Below are positions 17,738 to 31,838 of a stretch of 64,000 bases of DNA, in pieces. Each line of letters starts with the position of its first letter. Positions within the stretch are counted from its first letter, which is position 1. The notes under the pieces were generated by a model. It saw nothing but the letters and a program-made list of their open reading frames with translations, was not told where the DNA came from and made no database searches. The stretch comes from Myxococcales bacterium (GTDB taxonomy: Bacteria > Myxococcota_A > Polyangia > Polyangiales > JAFGIB01). Position numbers and translations under genes: made by a program. The stretch spans positions 1 to 64,000 of the forward strand of contig JAOUOP010000019.1 in NCBI GenBank assembly GCA_029880325.1. Direction: 5' to 3'.

Positions 17738-19564
17738 ATGGAGGAGGTCCTGGTCGAGTCCGAAGCGCTGGCGCAGGCGGCGGATGAAGCGCAAAGCCGC
17801 CCCGGCTGGCGCTTGATCCGCCAGACCGCCTGGGAGCAGCGCGGGGGCCTCAGCCTGGGCGTGCTCGCCGGCCTTTGCTGGACCGCGGGCAAGGTGGCGG
17901 TGCCGAACCTGGTCAAGCAGGCCATCGACCGTGGCATCGGCAGCGGCTCCAACGACGCGATCCTGAAGTGGGCACTGCTGGTGGGCATCGCCGGCCTGAT
18001 CTCCGCGCTCTTCACCGGCGTTCGCCGCTACATGGCCTTCCACGAGGCCCGCCGCGCCGAGCGCCGACTGCGGCTGCGCATGTTCGCGCACATCCAGCGC
18101 CTGCACTTCGGCTTCCACGACCGCACCCAGACCGGCCAGCTGATGAGCCGAGCCAACACCGACTTGCAACAGGTCCAGGGCCTGATCACCATGGTGCCGC
18201 TGACGGTCAGTAACCTGGTGACGGTGCTGGCGGTGACCGCGGTGATGGCAATAACCGAGCCGCTTCTGGCGCTCTTGGCCCTGGGGTCGCTGCCCTTCGT
18301 CAATCTGCTGGGCAAGCGCTTCTCCAGCGCCCTGCACCCGGCCGTGCGCGGCTTACAGGAAGAGTCGGCGCAGCTGGCGGCGGTGGTCGAGGAGAGCGTG
18401 GCCGGGGTGCGCGTGGTCAAGGGCTTCGGCGCCGAGCCGCTGCAACAAAAACGCCTGGAGCGCGAGGCCGACGACGTCTTCGGCATGGCCATGCAGGCCG
18501 CCTGGGTGCGCTCGACCTACCTGCCAGCCATCGAGCTGATCCCGAACCTGGGTCTGATCATGGTGCTGGGCTACGGCGGCCATCTGGTGCTCGAGGGTTC
18601 GCTGACCATCGGCAACCTGATCATGTTCAACTTCTACGTGATCCTGCTGGTCAACCCCCTGCGCATGCTCGGTTCCATCATCGCCCAGGCCGAGCGCGCC
18701 TCCGCCGCCGCCGACCGCGTGGCCGCGGTGCTGTCCACCGCACCGCTGATCGTCGACCCGAAAACAAGCCGCGCACTGCCGCAGAGCAACGTCGCGGCCG
18801 GTCCGGCGCGCGGCGAAGTGCGCTTCGAGGGCGTGCGCTTCGGCTACGGACCTGCAAATACCACGGACGACGGCCGGGCCGTGCTCGAAGGCTTCGACCT
18901 GCACGTCGAGGCGGGCACGTCGGTAGCCATCGTCGGCGCCACCGGCTGCGGCAAGAGCACCGTGGCCAAGCTGATCCCGCGCTTCTACGACGTCTGGGAC
19001 GGGCGCGTGTGCATCGACGGCGTCGACGTGCGCGAGCTGTCGCTGCCGGAGCTGCGCGGCGCGGTGGGCCTGGTTTTCGAGGACACGTTCTTGTTCAGCG
19101 ACTCGATCGCCAGAAACATCGCCTTCGCCGACCCCGACGCCAGCGCCGAGGCAATTGAGCGCGCCGCGCGCCTGGCCGGCGCCGCCGACTTCATCGAGGC
19201 CCTACCCGAGGGTTATGACACGCCCATCGGTGAGCGCGGCTACTCGCTGTCGGGCGGCCAGCGCCAGCGCATCGCCATCGCGCGGGCGATTCTGCACGAC
19301 CCGCGCGTGCTCTTGCTCGACGACGCCACCTCCTCGGTCGACCCCGACAAGGAGCACGAGATCCGCGAGGCCATGGCCGAAGTCATGGGCGGTCGCACCA
19401 CCATCGTCATCGCACACCGCCCCGCCACGGTGGCCCTGGCCGATCGGGTGGTGCTGCTGCAGGACGGACGCATCGCCGCCGAGGGCACCCACGAACAGCT
19501 GCTGCGCGAAAACCCGGCCTACCGCAAGGTCCTGGCGGCCGACGCGCCGGAGGCCAGCCCGTGA
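17738..19564 (+). CDS. ABC exporter half-transporter, degenerate-site subunit (MdlA-like)
   Basis: A 608-residue fusion of a six-helix exporter membrane domain (residues about 30-330) and an ATPase domain. Walker A is VGATGCGKST, the signature is LSGGQRQRIAIA, and Walker B is LLLDDATSSVD, in which the catalytic Glu is replaced by Asp. The H-loop His is present (IVIAHRPATV). The Asp in place of Glu marks the subunit that contributes the degenerate ATP site in heterodimeric exporters such as MdlAB or TmrAB. The stop overlaps the start of the next gene (GTGA), so the two subunits are made together. The start ATG (MEEVLVESEALAQAADE) was chosen because the longer frame overlaps the divergent gene. 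Substrate unknown. Confidence 0.9.
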   Translation: MEEVLVESEALAQAADEAQSRPGWRLIRQTAWEQRGGLSLGVLAGLCWTAGKVAVPNLVKQAIDRGIGSGSNDAILKWALLVGIAGLISALFTGVRRYMAFHEARRAERRLRLRMFAHIQRLHFGFHDRTQTGQLMSRANTDLQQVQGLITMVPLTVSNLVTVLAVTAVMAITEPLLALLALGSLPFVNLLGKRFSSALHPAVRGLQEESAQLAAVVEESVAGVRVVKGFGAEPLQQKRLEREADDVFGMAMQAAWVRSTYLPAIELIPNLGLIMVLGYGGHLVLEGSLTIGNLIMFNFYVILLVNPLRMLGSIIAQAERASAAADRVAAVLSTAPLIVDPKTSRALPQSNVAAGPARGEVRFEGVRFGYGPANTTDDGRAVLEGFDLHVEAGTSVAIVGATGCGKSTVAKLIPRFYDVWDGRVCIDGVDVRELSLPELRGAVGLVFEDTFLFSDSIARNIAFADPDASAEAIERAARLAGAADFIEALPEGYDTPIGERGYSLSGGQRQRIAIARAILHDPRVLLLDDATSSVDPDKEHEIREAMAEVMGGRTTIVIAHRPATVALADRVVLLQDGRIAAEGTHEQLLRENPAYRKVLAADAPEASP

Positions 19565-21390
19565 GCCAGCCCGCACGCGATCCCTCGCGGCAAGCGGTCG
19601 CCCACGCCGGCGCCGCTGGTGCCGATCTATCGGTCCTGGAGGTGCTGCGCCGCACCACGCGTCTTCTACAGCCCCACCGGCGCGACGTGCTGATCGCCCT
19701 GGGCCTGATCATCGCCTTCACCGGCGCGGCCCTGGCCGGCCCTTTCATTATCAAGGTCGCCATCGACGAGGGCATCGAGGCCGGCTCGGTCACGCATCTA
19801 AACTTCGCCATCGGCGCCTACGTTCTGGTCAAACTCTCGGCCTACGTGCTCCACCGCTACCAGATCCGTGTGCTCAGCCGCGTCGGCGAGAGCTTCCTGC
19901 GCGACTTGCGCGTGCGGGTCTTTGCCCACCTACAGCGGCTGTCGATGCCCTTCTACGACCGCCAGAAAGCCGGCGTACTGGTCTCGCGCATGACCTCCGA
20001 CGTCGACTCGCTGCAGGAGCTGGTGCAGACGGGCCTGATGATGCTCATCAGCAACGGCCTGCTGTTCCTACTTTCAGCCATGGTGCTGACAGCCGTCAGC
20101 TGGCAGCTCATGCTCAGCTGCCTGGTCGCGGTACCCTTCGTGCTTTTGGCGTCGGTGAAATTCGCCCGCGACTCGCGCACCACCTACACCCTGGTGCGCG
20201 ACCGCATTGCCAACACCCTGTCGCAGCTGCAGGAGGGCATCACCGGCGTGCGCGTGATCCAGGCCTACGCTGGCGAGGCCCACACCCGCGACCGCTTCGC
20301 CCAGGCCAACCACGATCTCTTTGGCGCCCACATGGCCGCCACCCGCCTGCAGGCCTGGTACCTGCCGGTGATCGAATTCGCCGGCACCGGCACCACCGCG
20401 CTGGTGGTGGGCGTGGGCGGCTTTCTCGTGCACCAGGGCAGCGCCACCATCGGCACCGTCACCTTCTTCATCCTCACCCTGAGCAACCTCTTCGAGCCGA
20501 TCCAGCAATTCAGCCAGCTGTTCAACCAGGTGCAGTCGGCCAGCGCCAGCCTGCGCAAGCTCTACGGCCTGCTCGACACCGAGGTCGATGTGCCCGAGCG
20601 CGAAGATAGCTGCGAGCTGCCGGAGCGGGGCCCGATCGAGGTCCAGGGTTTGAGCTTCAGCTACCACCCCGACGGCCCGCGTATCCTCGAAGGCGTGGAC
20701 CTGAGCATCGCCCCGGGCGAGCGCCTGGCCCTGGTCGGTCCCACCGGGGCGGGCAAGTCCACGCTCGCCAAGCTCATCGCCCGCCTCTACGACCCGACCG
20801 CGGGTCAAATCACCTTTGGCGGCGTGGGCCTGCGCGACGCCAGCGCCGCCTCCCTGCGCAAGCGCATCGTGGTGGTGCCCCAGGAGGGGTTTCTCTTCAA
20901 CGCCTCGATCCGCGACAATGTGCGCGTGGCCCGTGGTGACGCCAGTGACATCGAGGTCGAGGCGGCACTCGCGCGCATCGGCGTGCTCGAGCGCTTCGCG
21001 GCGCTGCCCCAGGGCCTCGACACCCAGGTCGACGAGCGCGGCGCGCGCCTGAGCGCCGGCGAAAAGCAGCTGGTCTCGCTGGCGCGTGCGGCGCTGGTGG
21101 ATCCGGCCGTGCTGATCCTGGACGAGGCCACCAGCAGCCTCGACCCCGGCACCGAAGCCCTCGTCGACAGCGCCATGCAGGAGCTGATGCAGGGGCGCAC
21201 CGTCATCGTGATCGCCCACCGCCTGGGCACCGCCGAGCAGGCCGACCGCGTGGGCGTCGTCGCAGGCGGACACCTGGCCGAGCTGGGCAGCCACGACGAG
21301 CTGGTGGCCCTGGGCGGCCACTACGCCAGCCTTTACGACAACTGGCAGGCGGGGCTATCGGCCACAGCGGGTGCCGCCGCCGAGGCGTGA
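19561..21390 (+). CDS. ABC exporter half-transporter, catalytic-site subunit (MdlB-like)
   Basis: A 609-residue partner of the preceding gene, with a GTG start inside its stop codon. Six transmembrane segments are followed by an ATPase domain with Walker A VGPTGAGKST, a variant signature LSAGEKQLVSLARAAL in place of LSGGQ, and a canonical Walker B LILDEATSSLD with catalytic Glu. The H-loop is VIVIAHRLGT. The variant signature pairs with the Walker motifs of the first subunit to form the non-hydrolysing site, so the pair carries the two complementary defects expected of a heterodimer. It converges on a lipoprotein gene 50 bp downstream. Confidence 0.92.
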   Translation: MSQPARDPSRQAVAHAGAAGADLSVLEVLRRTTRLLQPHRRDVLIALGLIIAFTGAALAGPFIIKVAIDEGIEAGSVTHLNFAIGAYVLVKLSAYVLHRYQIRVLSRVGESFLRDLRVRVFAHLQRLSMPFYDRQKAGVLVSRMTSDVDSLQELVQTGLMMLISNGLLFLLSAMVLTAVSWQLMLSCLVAVPFVLLASVKFARDSRTTYTLVRDRIANTLSQLQEGITGVRVIQAYAGEAHTRDRFAQANHDLFGAHMAATRLQAWYLPVIEFAGTGTTALVVGVGGFLVHQGSATIGTVTFFILTLSNLFEPIQQFSQLFNQVQSASASLRKLYGLLDTEVDVPEREDSCELPERGPIEVQGLSFSYHPDGPRILEGVDLSIAPGERLALVGPTGAGKSTLAKLIARLYDPTAGQITFGGVGLRDASAASLRKRIVVVPQEGFLFNASIRDNVRVARGDASDIEVEAALARIGVLERFAALPQGLDTQVDERGARLSAGEKQLVSLARAALVDPAVLILDEATSSLDPGTEALVDSAMQELMQGRTVIVIAHRLGTAEQADRVGVVAGGHLAELGSHDELVALGGHYASLYDNWQAGLSATAGAAAEA

Positions 21391-21414
21391 GAGGCATCGG
21401 ACTCAAAAAGTCGT

Positions 21415-21453
21415 TTCAGAAGAGTGCTTCAGAAGACCGATTCAAAAGACCAC
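21415..21453. repeat. Three 13-nt tandem repeats
   Basis: ttcagaagagtgc, ttcagaagaccga and ttcaaaagaccac follow each other without gaps in the convergent spacer and run into the last codons of the vWA lipoprotein gene. They may be slippage products that reset the 3' end of that gene. There is no hairpin, so a terminator role is unlikely. Confidence 0.6.
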
Positions 21454-22551
21454 ACCCACCTCGCACGGAAAGCGCACCTCGAGCAGCAAGTCCTCGCCGC
21501 TCTTCAGATCCTGGCAGGCCTGACCGAGCAGCCGAATGTGGCGCGGGCTGCTCAACTCCCAGCCATCGGCGCCGCCGCACTCCAGGGCCTTGCCATTGAT
21601 GGTCACCGTCCCCAGGCACGCGTCGCCGGTGACGCTGCCATTGAGCTGCACCTCGCAGCCGAGCTGGGTACCGACAATATTGGTGAGCGCGGCACGCAGA
21701 CTGCTGTCGTCGCCGGCCACCCAGTATTCGGCGTTGGCATCGCCGGGGCCGCGGCCCAGGCCGGCGTTGGCGACCGCCTGTTGATGCTCGGCGCTGACGG
21801 TGCCGGCGCCCACGCTGATGATGAAGGTGCGAATGCCCAACGAATAGGCGCGTTCGGTGGCGGCTATGGCCTCCTGCTGACCGTTTTGCGGATCGAGCTC
21901 CTCGCAACGATCGGGCTCGCCGTCGGTGGCAAGGATGAAGACGATGGGGTTTCCCTCGGCGTCCGGATCGGGGGTGGCAAGTCCCAGGTCGTCGATGATG
22001 CGATCGATGGCATCGCCGGTGGGCGTGTCCTCGATCACATCGGCGTTGCGATAGATGTTGGCGATGGCGTCGTAGTTGTCGAGGGACGGGGCAACGGTCG
22101 TCACCATTGGGCATTCACCGATGGGCTCGGGATTGCTGCCGCCCGACTCGGCCGAAAAGAGCGCCAGGCCGAAACGCACCTGGGACTGCAGGTCTGCGAT
22201 CAGGCCGTCGGGCGAGGTCAGCAGGAAATCGCGCAGCACATCCCAGCGCGAGCGATCGCCCTCGAAGGCCTCGCTCATACTCGAACTCTGATCGACGATC
22301 AGGATCACGGTGGGCGTCACGCGACTGGCGCGCACTGTGGTGTCGGCGCAGGTTGAAGAGGGAGTGCCGCCGGACGCGCTGGCCCCGGCAGAGCCGGGAG
22401 TGCCCGTGCTGACATCGATGGGATCGGCATTGCCGAAACCGCCATCGGGAACGGCGGAACTCGAGCCCGAACCCGAGCCGCTGCTGTCGTCACCGCCGCA
22501 GCCCAGCGCGAGCAACACAAGCCAAATCCCCAGAGTCGCCCGCCGTGCCAT
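21442..22551 (-). CDS. von Willebrand factor A-domain lipoprotein
   Basis: A 369-residue predicted lipoprotein: signal peptide ATLGIWLVLLALGC with lipobox, then a Gly/Ser/Asp linker typical of myxobacterial surface proteins. The vWA domain starts TVILIVDQSSSMSEAF, a MIDAS DxSxS motif for metal-dependent binding, and continues with TPTGDAIDRIIDDL and PIVFILATDGEPD, the later metal-site loops. The C-terminus has a Cys-containing module (GCEVQLNGSVTGDACLGTV, ECGGADGWEL, LLGQACQDLKSGEDLLLEV) that reappears in the vWA lipoprotein at 51988-53157. An alternative start lies four codons upstream (22563). Probably displayed on the outer membrane as a binding or adhesion protein; ligand unknown. Confidence 0.85.
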   Translation of the reverse strand: MARRATLGIWLVLLALGCGGDDSSGSGSGSSSAVPDGGFGNADPIDVSTGTPGSAGASASGGTPSSTCADTTVRASRVTPTVILIVDQSSSMSEAFEGDRSRWDVLRDFLLTSPDGLIADLQSQVRFGLALFSAESGGSNPEPIGECPMVTTVAPSLDNYDAIANIYRNADVIEDTPTGDAIDRIIDDLGLATPDPDAEGNPIVFILATDGEPDRCEELDPQNGQQEAIAATERAYSLGIRTFIISVGAGTVSAEHQQAVANAGLGRGPGDANAEYWVAGDDSSLRAALTNIVGTQLGCEVQLNGSVTGDACLGTVTINGKALECGGADGWELSSPRHIRLLGQACQDLKSGEDLLLEVRFPCEVGVVF

Positions 22552-22736
22552 CACTGCCTCCATTCCGTGTCGATACCCGGGGAGGCTAGCGCAGAGTGGC
22601 GGCGGGCAATAGTCGCGGGCATCTACCGGGGCGTGCCGAAGGGGGGAGCGATTCGTTCCCGGGCCCCTGGAGGCGACCCGGAGTTGGCCCCATGGACCAC
22701 CTCAAGACACCGTCCGCGCGGTCGTATCAGGTGTAG

Positions 22737-24755
22737 GTGCGTGGACCCGAGAGAGATTCCGGCGGTCTGACGCGCACGGCCCTCGTGCGGATCGCCCTGC
22801 GGGTTGGCGCGGTCATCGTCGCTGGCACCCTGCTGAGCTACTGGCACGTCGTCTCCACACTCGAGGAACACGCCCTGGAGGCCCTGGGCGAGTACGCCGT
22901 CGAGCGGGCTCGCACCGAGGAGCACCTCTTCCGCCTGGCCGAAAGCCAGCAGGAGCTGGCTCGAACGGAGGCTCAAAGGCTCCTGAAACAAGCCGCCCGG
23001 GGCGACCCCACCGCAGACTTCGAGCGCCTCTTGGGCGCCTTCGACGATGGCACCACGCGTACGCGCCTCGAGGGCTTCGATGGCACCCGCGACCCCTTCG
23101 CATTTCTGGGACGCAACGTGGAACTCGACCTGGACCTCAAGCGACGGGTCCTGGTGTACCACGAGCTGAGCCAGCGCTTCGGCCCGACCTGGCGCGCAGC
23201 CTTTCCCAACTTCTACGTTACGCTCCCCGAAAATGGCCTCGTGGGCTATTGGCCCGAAGAGCCCGATTGGGCGCACACCGCAAGCGCCTCACTCGACATC
23301 GCCGCCGAGGAATACAGCCTCATCGCCTCGCCCAAGGAAAACCCGAAGCGCCAATCGCGCTGGACGGGGCTCTTCTTCGACAAGGTATCCAAGGCCTGGA
23401 TGGTCTCGTGCTCGACTCCGGTGGATTTCCGAGGACGCTGGGTGGGCACCATCGGGCTCGACCTGCCGATCAATGACTTGATGGCGCGTACGCTAGAAAC
23501 ACGCCTCCCCGGCAGCTACAACTTCATCATTCGTACCGACGGCCGGCTGTTGGCCCATCCGGAGATGATGGCCGAGCTCGAAGCCGAAGCGGGCATGTTC
23601 CAGATCGAGGGTTCGGGACATCGAGAGCTCGAGCGGACGCTCGGACTCGCCCGTCAGCTCGAAAATCACGCGCTCTTCGAAGACGATGCGTCACGGCGCT
23701 ACCTGGCGATGACACGGTTGCAGGGACCGGGTTGGATCTTCGTCATCTCGTACGCGAAATCCGAAGTGACGGCCGCCGCCCGTAAGACGGCGAGCCTCAT
23801 CTTGCTGCTGGGCCTGTGCTCGCTACTGCTCGAACTACTGATCTTCTACGCGATCTTGCACCGCATGGTGGGAAGGCCGCTGTCGGCTCTCATGGGGGCG
23901 ACAGAGCAGGTCGCTTCCGGTGACCTGACAACGCCGGTCGTACAAAACTACGACGGCGAACTGGGCCGCCTGGCCAAGGCCTTCGATGGGATGCGCGCGG
24001 CACTGCTGCTACGACAGCAACGGGCCGAAGTGGAGTTGGACGAACGCAGGCACGCGGAAAAACGGCTTCAAACCACCTTGGCGGAGCGCGAAGTACTCCT
24101 GCGCGAAGTTCACCACCGCGTAAAGAACAACCTGCAGATCGTTTCAAGCCTGCTCGGGTTGCAAATCGCGGACGTCGAGCAGAACCCCTCATCGGCGGTC
24201 GCCGCACTGGTATCCAGTCGCGAACGAGTGCTGGCGATGGCCCGCCTGCACGAGAAGATCTACCAGCTCGACGCGTTGGCGGAGGTCGACATGTACGCCT
24301 ACACCGTCGAGACTGCCGATAACGTGCTGCGCTTCTCCGAACGCCAGCACAACATCGAACTCAGTGTGCAAGGCCAGACACTGATGCTGTCACTCGACCA
24401 GGCGGTGCCGGCGGCCTTGCTCCTCAACGAGCTAGTCTTGAACGCCTTCCAGCACGCCTTCCCCGACGGGCGTTCCGGCCACCTGCGCATCGAGCTGAGA
24501 CTAGAAGGCGCAGAGGTGTTGCTGGTGGTCGCCGACAACGGGGTAGGCTTCAGCGAGGAGCAGCTCGAACAAGCCTCGAGTTCCCTCGGACTGACGTTGG
24601 TGCGCGCGCTCGCCGGTCAGATCGACGGCGATCTGACGATCGCCTCAGAGCCAGGTGATACCCGCTTCGAACTTCGCTTCGAGCGTTCGGGCCTGCAACC
24701 CCGGCACGCTGATGCCCACGAAGGCTCGACGCCGGAGACGGCCGCCGACGCCTGA
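22737..24755 (+). CDS. Cache-HAMP-HisKA_2 sensor histidine kinase
   Basis: A 672-residue membrane sensor. A first hydrophobic segment (LVRIALRVGAVIVAGTLL) and a second one near residue 350 (ASLILLLGLCSLLLELLIFY) bracket an extracytoplasmic region of about 300 residues that looks like a double Cache ligand-binding domain (GYWPEEPDW, YNFIIRTDGRLLAHPEM, WIFVISYAKSEV). A HAMP linker follows (ALMGATEQVASGDLTTPV). The phospho-acceptor is in EVHHRVKNNLQIVSS (His459/460), the HisKA_2/HWE-type box, and the ATPase has N box LNELVLNAFQHAF and G box VADNGVGF. It starts with GTG. No response regulator gene is adjacent, so its partner must be encoded elsewhere. Confidence 0.88.
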   Translation: MRGPERDSGGLTRTALVRIALRVGAVIVAGTLLSYWHVVSTLEEHALEALGEYAVERARTEEHLFRLAESQQELARTEAQRLLKQAARGDPTADFERLLGAFDDGTTRTRLEGFDGTRDPFAFLGRNVELDLDLKRRVLVYHELSQRFGPTWRAAFPNFYVTLPENGLVGYWPEEPDWAHTASASLDIAAEEYSLIASPKENPKRQSRWTGLFFDKVSKAWMVSCSTPVDFRGRWVGTIGLDLPINDLMARTLETRLPGSYNFIIRTDGRLLAHPEMMAELEAEAGMFQIEGSGHRELERTLGLARQLENHALFEDDASRRYLAMTRLQGPGWIFVISYAKSEVTAAARKTASLILLLGLCSLLLELLIFYAILHRMVGRPLSALMGATEQVASGDLTTPVVQNYDGELGRLAKAFDGMRAALLLRQQRAEVELDERRHAEKRLQTTLAEREVLLREVHHRVKNNLQIVSSLLGLQIADVEQNPSSAVAALVSSRERVLAMARLHEKIYQLDALAEVDMYAYTVETADNVLRFSERQHNIELSVQGQTLMLSLDQAVPAALLLNELVLNAFQHAFPDGRSGHLRIELRLEGAEVLLVVADNGVGFSEEQLEQASSSLGLTLVRALAGQIDGDLTIASEPGDTRFELRFERSGLQPRHADAHEGSTPETAADA

Positions 24756-24781
24756 GGGTTTGATCGTAGATCACCGAGCCA

Positions 24782-24830
24782 GATCGGCTTCGGAGCGCCT
24801 GCCTGGCAAGGCGCGCCGCCGACACCCTCG
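24782..24830. repeat. Half copy of the palindromic element at 16334-16638
   Basis: The stretch beginning agatcggcttcgg and containing ctggcaaggcgcgccgccg aligns with 16368-16405 (agtcggcttcgagg ... ccggcaaggcgcgacgccg). Only one arm is present. It fills the 77-bp spacer between the convergent histidine kinase and HgdB-like genes, where it could form part of a transcript end. Confidence 0.45.
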
Positions 24831-24832
24831 TG

Positions 24833-30321
<5,489 letters not shown>

Positions 30322-30692
30322 AACTGGGAAGGGTAACGAAAGCTGGGCTGGGGAAGATGGGCCGCTGATTTAGGAGCAGCCGTCGCTACCGATGTGAACA
30401 CCGACGGCCAACCTGCCCACTGACTTGATCCTGCTCATAGTGCCGCTTGCGCCAAACGTGTACCCCCTGCAACGGGGCAAACTTCAAAAAAATCGCTGCG
30501 TCTGGACGCGTCCGACCGGCGGCATCGGCGGCTCGCACCCGCGCAGCATACAGGTATCCGGCGCAGCCGGAAGCCACCTCGCTTCGACCCGTCGTAAAGC
30601 GCATTCGCGGGGTCATAGTGCCGCCGAGGCGGCCGCCAATCAATCCCCCCTGCGGAGCCGCCCCTGAAGCCCAGCCCAGGCTCAACCCAGGC
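30322..30692. other. Intergenic region, no gene recognised
   Basis: This spacer separates the activase start from the cysteine synthase stop, both on the minus strand. It should hold the promoter of the activase operon, but I see no convincing -35/-10 pair. The string tcatagtgccgc occurs twice (about 30436 and 30612). An open plus-strand frame crosses the region and continues through cysK, but it has no coding character. Confidence 0.4.
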
Positions 30693-31598
30693 TCAACCCT
30701 GGTAGCGCTCGCCGTTGTCGCACAGGATCGTGACCACGGTCTGGCCCGGCTCCATCGCCGCTGCCACGCGACAGGCGGCATGCACATTGGCGCCCGACGA
30801 CGGGCCCACGTACAGCCCCTCGACCCGCGAGAGCTGCCCGGCCATGCGCTGGGCCTCGGGGTCGGAGACGGTCAGCACCTCGTCGATGCGCTCGCGATCG
30901 AGCACCGGCGGCACGAAGCCGGCGCCCAGGCCCTGGATCGCATGCAGGCCGGGCCGCCCGCCGCTGAGCACCGCCGAAGACCGCGGCTCCACCGCCACGA
31001 TGCGCGGCGACAGCCCGCGCGCCGCCAGGCCCCGGGCGATGCCCGTGAGCGTGCCGCCGGTGCCCACGCCGGCGACCACGGCGTCGACGGCACCCGAGGC
31101 GGCCTCGAAAATCTCGACCGCGGTGGTGCGCTCGTGGGCCGCCGGATTTTCCGGATTGTCGAATTGCCGCGGCATCCAGGCCCCCTGCTCCCGGGCCAGC
31201 GCCGTGGCCCGCTCGACCGCGCCGCGCATGCCCTCGTGGGCCGGTGTCAGCAGCATCTCGGCGCCGTAGGCCCGCAGCATCGACTGCCGCGCGGAGGCCA
31301 TGTCCTCGGGCATCACCAGGGTGCATGGATAGCCGCGCACCGCCGCCAGCATGGCCAGACTGATGCCGGTGTTGCCGCTGGTAGCCTCTACGATACCGCG
31401 ACCGGGTGTCAGCTCCCCGCTGGCCTCGGCCGCCGCGATCATGGCCTTGGCGGGGCGGTCCTTGACGCTGCCGGAAGGATTGTTGGCCTCGACCTTGGCC
31501 AGCACGCAGGCGCCGCCCCGGGGCGAGAGACCCGAGAGCTGGACCAAGGGGGTGTTGCCGACCAGATCCCAGACGTTTTCGGCGATTGCGGGCGCCAT
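30693..31598 (-). CDS. cysK: Cysteine synthase / O-acetylserine sulfhydrylase
   Basis: A 301-residue PLP enzyme of fold type II making cysteine from O-acetylserine and sulfide. The PLP Lys is K46 in NPSGSVKDRPA, the substrate loop is EATSGNTGISLAM, the phosphate-binding loop is GVGTGGTLTGIARGL, and the C-terminal PSSGANVHAA is also typical. N-terminus VWDLVGNTPLVQL is the standard beginning of the family. The length is slightly under the usual 310-320 but no block is missing. CysK and CysM types cannot be separated with certainty. The gene stands alone, with a divergent outer-membrane protein gene 240 bp upstream. Confidence 0.9.
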   Translation of the reverse strand: MAPAIAENVWDLVGNTPLVQLSGLSPRGGACVLAKVEANNPSGSVKDRPAKAMIAAAEASGELTPGRGIVEATSGNTGISLAMLAAVRGYPCTLVMPEDMASARQSMLRAYGAEMLLTPAHEGMRGAVERATALAREQGAWMPRQFDNPENPAAHERTTAVEIFEAASGAVDAVVAGVGTGGTLTGIARGLAARGLSPRIVAVEPRSSAVLSGGRPGLHAIQGLGAGFVPPVLDRERIDEVLTVSDPEAQRMAGQLSRVEGLYVGPSSGANVHAACRVAAAMEPGQTVVTILCDNGERYQG

Positions 31599-31637
31599 GG
31601 TGCCAGCCTAGACAAAAACGTCGTCCAGAGCACCGAT

Positions 31638-31654
31638 CGGTTTGAAATCGCCGC
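31638..31654. repeat. 17-nt motif shared with 3278-3294
   Basis: cggtttgaaatcgccgc, second copy, in the divergent spacer between cysK and the outer-membrane protein gene, 40 bp from the cysK start and 185 bp from the other. See the first copy for the alternative coding explanation. Confidence 0.4.
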
Positions 31655-31838
31655 GGCAGCCCCATGCAACGCGACAACCTGGCTGCAACGGAACGCCTCT
31701 GCGTGCAACGTGGCGATTGCAACGCAACGGCGCCGAATAGAATACGTGAGAAGGCGCCTGCAGGAGCTGCATAGGGGCGCGTGTGGCCAATGCCAGGGCG
31801 ATCGCCTTTGCTCCGCGCCCGTGATACCAGTCTCGCGC

